A stretch of DNA of 64,000 nt from Flavobacterium sp. IB48 (GTDB lineage Bacteria > Bacteroidota > Bacteroidia > Flavobacteriales > Flavobacteriaceae): assembly GCF_016405855.1 (NCBI RefSeq), contig NZ_JAEFCA010000010.1:1-64000 (forward strand), in the 5' to 3' direction. Positions 60,347 to 64,000 of this stretch are shown here, piece after piece. The position numbers were made by a program, and so were the translations under genes. The stretch's first letter is position 1. Each line of letters starts with the position of its first letter. The notes beneath the pieces are model-generated. The model did not search any database. It was not told the DNA's origin and saw nothing but the letters and a program-made list of their open reading frames with translations.

Positions 60347-60452
60347 TTTGTCATTTCGACTGAAAGGAGAAATCACATTAGAAACTCGACAAAGATTGAC
60401 GATTTTCTTTGCGTAATCTTGTGTGATTTCTCCTTTCAGTCGAAATGACAAA
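60347..60452. repeat. Perfect 31-bp inverted repeat element (copy B)
   Basis: Arms 60347-60377 and 60422-60452 are exact reverse complements over 31 bp, separated by a 44-nt centre containing CTCGACAAAGATTGACGATTTTC. Its core matches the element at 34561-34664. It lies between the bluB-cobT and cobS genes. Confidence 0.85.
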
Positions 60453-60476
60453 ATAAATAGAAAACCAATTATATAA

Positions 60477-61262
60477 ATGAAAAAAGAACTACACATTTTC
60501 TTCACCTGTTTAATGTTCTACACCAGAATTCCATGTCCAAAAAACATTACGCATCATCCAGATTATTTAAATAAAGCCACAAGATATTTTCCATTTATTG
60601 GATGGATTGTTGGGGGTATTTCTTTTTTCGCTTTTTATCTTTTTTCATTTTTTCTTTCTTCAGAAATTGCTGTCATACTAGCAATCATTGCTTCTATTTT
60701 AACCACAGGCGCTTTTCACGAAGACGGTTTTGCAGATGTCTGTGATGGTTTCGGCGGAGGCTGGACTAAAGAAAAAATCTTAATGATAATGAAAGACAGT
60801 GCAATTGGAGCCTACGGAGCAATCGGATTGGTTTTGCTTTTTTTACTAAAATTTAAATTGCTTGCAGAATCCGTTTTACTTTTTGCAAATAATATTCTTC
60901 TCATTTTCCTTTTGTTTATTTCTGCTCATTCATTGAGTCGACTTGCCGCAATAAGCATTATTTTCACACACGAATATTCTCGTGACGATGCTTCGAGCAA
61001 AAGCAAACCAATTGCAAAACAATATACTTGGAAAGAAGTTTTTGGATCTTTCTTTTTTGGCTTAGTTCCGTTAATTGTATTTTCTTCTTTCGATTTGAAA
61101 TTTCTGCTTGCTATTATTCCTGTTTTCATAACGAGATATTTTCTAGCGCGCTATTTTCAGAAATGGATTGATGGTTATACTGGAGATTGCCTTGGCGCAA
61201 CACAGCAAGTTTGCGAAGTTGTATTTTACTTAAGCATTTTATTTTTATGGAAATTTATCTAG
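60477..61262 (+). CDS. cobS: Adenosylcobinamide-GDP ribazoletransferase
   Basis: A 261-aa membrane enzyme that joins adenosylcobinamide-GDP to alpha-ribazole. It shows FYTRIPCPK, RYFPFIGWIVGGI, the CobS signature FHEDGFADVCDGFGGGWTKEKIL, SAIGAYG and GDCLGATQQVCE. About six to seven membrane helices. The next phosphatase gene starts inside its 3' end (16-nt overlap). Confidence 0.95.
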   Translation: MKKELHIFFTCLMFYTRIPCPKNITHHPDYLNKATRYFPFIGWIVGGISFFAFYLFSFFLSSEIAVILAIIASILTTGAFHEDGFADVCDGFGGGWTKEKILMIMKDSAIGAYGAIGLVLLFLLKFKLLAESVLLFANNILLIFLLFISAHSLSRLAAISIIFTHEYSRDDASSKSKPIAKQYTWKEVFGSFFFGLVPLIVFSSFDLKFLLAIIPVFITRYFLARYFQKWIDGYTGDCLGATQQVCEVVFYLSILFLWKFI

Positions 61263-61780
61263 TTCGTCATACCGAAACAGTTTGTGAAAAAGGAATTTGT
61301 TACGGACAATCAGATGTTGATATTGCAAAACCTTTTGAGGAAATTTTTAGCAGAATCATTTCAGAATTACCTTCAGAGGCGATTATCTTTTCTAGTCCAT
61401 TAAAACGTTGTGTTATTTTAGCCAAGCACATTCAAGAAAATATCAAAACCATTTCGTATAAGGAAGACGAACGCTTAAAAGAAATGAATTTTGGTGATTG
61501 GGAATTGAAAAGCTGGAACGAAATTCCGTCAGAAGATCTCAATCCTTGGATGGAAGATTTCGTGAATATCAAGGTTTCAAACGGAGAATCTTTTATTGAA
61601 TTACATGAAAGAGTTGGCCATTTTTTGTCGGAAACACTTTCAAAAATAAATCAGCCAACTGTAATTGTTGCACATGCAGGAATCATCAGAAGCATTTTAT
61701 GCCATCAGAGTTCGCTTCCATTAAAAGACGCCTTCAATAATAAAGTTGATTTCGGAGAAGTTATAAAAATCAGTTTTTAA
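61247..61780 (+). CDS. Histidine phosphatase, CobC-like
   Basis: A 177-aa histidine phosphatase superfamily member, likely alpha-ribazole phosphatase (CobC). Catalytic LVRHTET lies at about 5-11, FSSPLKRCVILA follows, the acidic EMNFGDWELKSW is mid-chain, and the second histidine is in VAHAGIIRS. The ATG at 61247 starts at the family N-terminus; an earlier in-frame ATG lies within cobS. Coupled to cobS, it probably removes the phosphate from alpha-ribazole phosphate. Confidence 0.88.
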   Translation: MEIYLVRHTETVCEKGICYGQSDVDIAKPFEEIFSRIISELPSEAIIFSSPLKRCVILAKHIQENIKTISYKEDERLKEMNFGDWELKSWNEIPSEDLNPWMEDFVNIKVSNGESFIELHERVGHFLSETLSKINQPTVIVAHAGIIRSILCHQSSLPLKDAFNNKVDFGEVIKISF

Positions 61781-61820
61781 TGCTAATTATTTATAATTTT
61801 TCATGAAACCTAAAACAAAT

Positions 61821-61852
61821 TTGAATAATCAATATTTTTAACTTTATCTTTG
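61821..61852 (+). promoter_or_regulatory. Promoter for the riboswitch-btuB transcript
   Basis: TTG at 61821-61823, a 21-base spacer and TATCTTTG at 61845-61852, just before the riboswitch begins. Confidence 0.65.
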
Positions 61853-61861
61853 CGACAAATT

Positions 61862-62041
61862 AAGGTTGTGTTTTTAATTTAAAAAATACATTAAAAGGGA
61901 ATCAAGTATAATTCTTGAGCTGTACCCGCAACTGTAAGCTAAGTTCAAAAAAACGAACGCTTGCTGTAAACTACAAACCACTGTCACGCCGCGCGCGATG
62001 GGAAGGTAAACAGCAAGACGCAAGCCAGGAGACCTGCCTTT
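61862..62041 (+). promoter_or_regulatory. Cobalamin riboswitch
   Basis: The conserved blocks appear in order: AAAGGGAATC, GAGCTGTACCCGCAACTGTAA, CCACTGT, ATGGGAAGG, and the B12 box GCAAGCCAGGAGACCTGCC. It binds adenosyl- or methylcobalamin and normally shuts off the downstream gene when B12 is plentiful. The transcript starts near 61858 and btuB begins at 62083. No strong terminator follows, so translational control is more likely. Confidence 0.96.
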
Positions 62042-62082
62042 ATAACAAATATCAAACTCTCGGGAAAAAGAGTGAAGAAATT

Positions 62083-63936
62083 ATGACTTTAAAAAGATTT
62101 TTTACTTTTTGTTTATTTGTTGTGTGCCAGATTATTTCGGCGCAGAACGATTCTATTACCAGTCTGAAAGAAGTTTTTGTTTCAGATAAGAATTTAAAAA
62201 CCTATTCGGCTTCACAATCTGTTTTAAAACTGAATGATTCTATAATCAATAAAAACGAGGCGCTCCTAACCGATTTATTGAACTTTAATTCGACTTTATA
62301 TTTTAAAGAATATGGACGAGGAATGCTTTCTACGGTTTCTTTTAGAGGAACAACTTCTTCGCAAACAGCTGTTATCTGGAACGGAATAAATATTAATTCT
62401 CAAATGAACGGAAGTACCGATTTTAATACTATTTCGGGCTCAGATTATAATTCAATAAGTGTAAAAGCAGGTGGTGGAAGTGTAATTTACGGAAGCGGCG
62501 CAGTTGGAGGTACGGTGCATTTAAACAACGATTTGTTGTTTTTTAATCGTTTTGAGAATAATTTAAGACTAGATTACGGCAGTTTTAATACAATTGGGAT
62601 TAATTACAAAACTTCTATTTCAAATAAAAAATGGAGTACCCAAATTGGCTTTTCTAAAAACAGCTCAACAAACGATTATAAATACTTAGATCGCTACACA
62701 TGGAGAGGTGAACAGCGATGGAACCAAAATGGGCAATACGATATTATTACGTTAAATGCCAATGTGGGTTATAAATTCAATCAAAATCATATTTTAAAAC
62801 TGTACAGTCAGACTTCAAACACTGACCGCAATACTTCTTTGGTTACAGAATCTGAAACGAAAAGCAAATACATAAATGGTTTTAACCGAAATTTATTGGA
62901 ATATGACGGAAGTTTTGGAAAACTAAAGACCAATTTCAAAACCGCTTACATTTTCGAAAACTATCAATATTTTGCCGATAATTCTTTAAAAAATTACACA
63001 TACGGAAAAACGGAGAACTTAATTACTAAGCTTGATGTCGATTATCATTTATTTAAAGAGACACATGTAAACGGAATTGTAGATTACAGTCGAACAAATG
63101 GTTACGGAACTAGTTTTGGAAGCCATATTCGTGAAATCAGTTCTGCTGCTTTGTTGGTTAGACAAGATTTTGGCGCTAACTGGAAGAACGAACTTGGGGT
63201 TAGAAAAGAATTTACAGACAATTACAAATCTCCAGTTTTATTCAATTTAGGATCTTCTTATAAATTCAATAATTGGTACAATTTAAAACTGAATGTTTCT
63301 AGAAACTTTAGAATTCCAACTTACAATGATTTGTATTGGAATCCAGGAGGAAATCTAGACTTAAAACCCGAAAGTTCTTATCAGGGAGAAATTGGTAATG
63401 TTTTTACATTCAAAAACCTGACTTGGACGCAGAATTTTTATTATATGAAAATTACCGATATGCTGCAATGGGTTCCAGGCGCAAACGGTATTTGGACTCC
63501 TAAAAACCAAGATAAAGTAAACAGTTATGGAACCGAAACCATGCTGAGTTGGAAAAAAAGTTATGGCAAAAACATTTTTGCTACAAATGCTACTTATGCT
63601 TACACGGTTTCTCAGGATGAAAAAACTAAAAATCAGATCTTTTTTGTTCCGTTTAACAAAGCAACAGGAGCAGTTTCATATTCTAGAAATAAAATAAGCG
63701 CTTATTATCAAATTCTTTACAACGGATTTGTTTATACAAGAGCCGATAATAATCCTGATGAAATCATTAATGATTATACAATTTCTAATGTCGGAATCGA
63801 TTATGATCTTAAATTTTTAGATTCTTTCAAAATAGGTTTTCAAGTTTTGAATCTTTTAAATAAAAACTACGAAAGTCTAGAAAGCAGACCAATGCCAGGT
63901 CGAAATTTCAATATGTATTTAACCTTAAAATTTTAA
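62083..63936 (+). CDS. btuB: TonB-dependent cobalamin receptor
   Basis: A 617-aa outer-membrane receptor. A signal peptide (MTLKRFFTFCLFVVCQIISAQ) precedes a plug domain (about 30-160) with LNDSIINKNEALLTDLLN and VSFRGTTSSQTAVIWNGININS. The beta-barrel follows to an aromatic end (GRNFNMYLTLKF). A farther upstream start would place the riboswitch inside the protein, so 62083 is chosen. The riboswitch upstream supports corrinoid uptake. Confidence 0.93.
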   Translation: MTLKRFFTFCLFVVCQIISAQNDSITSLKEVFVSDKNLKTYSASQSVLKLNDSIINKNEALLTDLLNFNSTLYFKEYGRGMLSTVSFRGTTSSQTAVIWNGININSQMNGSTDFNTISGSDYNSISVKAGGGSVIYGSGAVGGTVHLNNDLLFFNRFENNLRLDYGSFNTIGINYKTSISNKKWSTQIGFSKNSSTNDYKYLDRYTWRGEQRWNQNGQYDIITLNANVGYKFNQNHILKLYSQTSNTDRNTSLVTESETKSKYINGFNRNLLEYDGSFGKLKTNFKTAYIFENYQYFADNSLKNYTYGKTENLITKLDVDYHLFKETHVNGIVDYSRTNGYGTSFGSHIREISSAALLVRQDFGANWKNELGVRKEFTDNYKSPVLFNLGSSYKFNNWYNLKLNVSRNFRIPTYNDLYWNPGGNLDLKPESSYQGEIGNVFTFKNLTWTQNFYYMKITDMLQWVPGANGIWTPKNQDKVNSYGTETMLSWKKSYGKNIFATNATYAYTVSQDEKTKNQIFFVPFNKATGAVSYSRNKISAYYQILYNGFVYTRADNNPDEIINDYTISNVGIDYDLKFLDSFKIGFQVLNLLNKNYESLESRPMPGRNFNMYLTLKF

Positions 63937-63939
63937 AAT

Positions 63940-64000
63940 ATGAAGTTTAGCAAATTACTTTTAATAGCGTTAAGCATTTCGTTATTCGCTTCTTGTTCAA
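63940..64000 (+). CDS. Lipoprotein, start of gene (truncated by window)
   Basis: The first 20 codons give MKFSKLLLIALSISLFASCS, a lipoprotein signal with lipobox LFASC. It begins 3 nt after btuB, so it is likely a surface partner of the receptor and under the same riboswitch. The rest lies beyond the window. Confidence 0.85.
   Translation, partial: MKFSKLLLIALSISLFASCS

Noticed and set aside
61915..62082. N-terminal extension of the B12 receptor
   Set aside because: This stretch is the cobalamin riboswitch; a signal peptide begins exactly at 62083.
1..64000. Prophage, insertion sequence or integrative element in the window
   Set aside because: I found no transposase, integrase or phage structural gene; gene content is ordinary chromosomal with small intergenic repeats only.

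Overview
The window is AT-rich chromosomal DNA of a member of the Bacteroidota, almost certainly a Flavobacterium or close relative. Evidence: flavobacterial promoters of the TTG-N(17-23)-TAnnTTTG type, few Shine-Dalgarno sequences, many 'SC' lipoproteins, a type IX secretion sorting tail, split transketolase subunits, FKBP lipoproteins and Bacteroidota-style crtI/crtB/crtZ carotenoid genes. I see no phage, insertion sequence or CRISPR array. Assignments come from motifs and gene order read by eye; no database search was possible.

Layout. 1-520: a GC-richer non-coding segment and eight 13-bp tandem repeats. 519-3955: thrS-infC-rpmI-rplT, with infC apparently starting at ATA. 4026-5175: a Crp-type regulator and an AhpD-like protein. 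5280-9776: a TPR histidine kinase, a tandem TPR pseudokinase paralogue, a response regulator and a small membrane protein behind a palindromic promoter site. 9845-12252: a secreted EEP nuclease-like protein, a conserved exported protein and a 41-aa membrane peptide. 12257-14851: a second two-component operon with two unknown proteins. 14988-20902: dnaB, accA and a tgt-lptF/G-EamA operon. 21127-28527: a YdjC-type deacetylase, transketolase, two lipoproteins (one FKBP), an S4 protein, a phosphoribosyltransferase and aroK. 28654-30411: tRNA-Lys, tRNA-Leu, a lipoprotein and a second identical tRNA-Lys.

31300-37088 is a light and pigment cluster: a CarH-like MerR regulator with B12-binding motifs, crtI, crtB, crtZ, an SRPBCC protein and a photolyase. 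37294-43513 holds an ABC1 kinase with a TetR-like regulator, an epimerase, YceI, VOC and thioesterase proteins and rmuC. 43701-47235 is an envelope-stress-like unit: PrcB-like lipoprotein, exported protein, ECF sigma factor and a membrane-anchored anti-sigma/beta-barrel protein, with a candidate ECF promoter in front. 47282-54355 carries MepB, a 1145-aa T9SS nuclease, an SDR enzyme and two RNA-modification enzymes.

54441-64000 is a cobalamin region: btuF-btuC-btuD import genes, a cysteine-rich protein, cobU, a bluB-cobT fusion, cobS, a cobC-like phosphatase, a cobalamin riboswitch, btuB and the start of a lipoprotein gene. Together these genes take up corrinoids and build and attach the lower ligand, which could also feed the CarH-like photoreceptor. 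The observations most worth following are the kinase/pseudokinase pair, a 20-bp element placed identically before two unrelated genes, the ECF/anti-sigma-barrel unit, and the CarH-carotenoid-B12 link.
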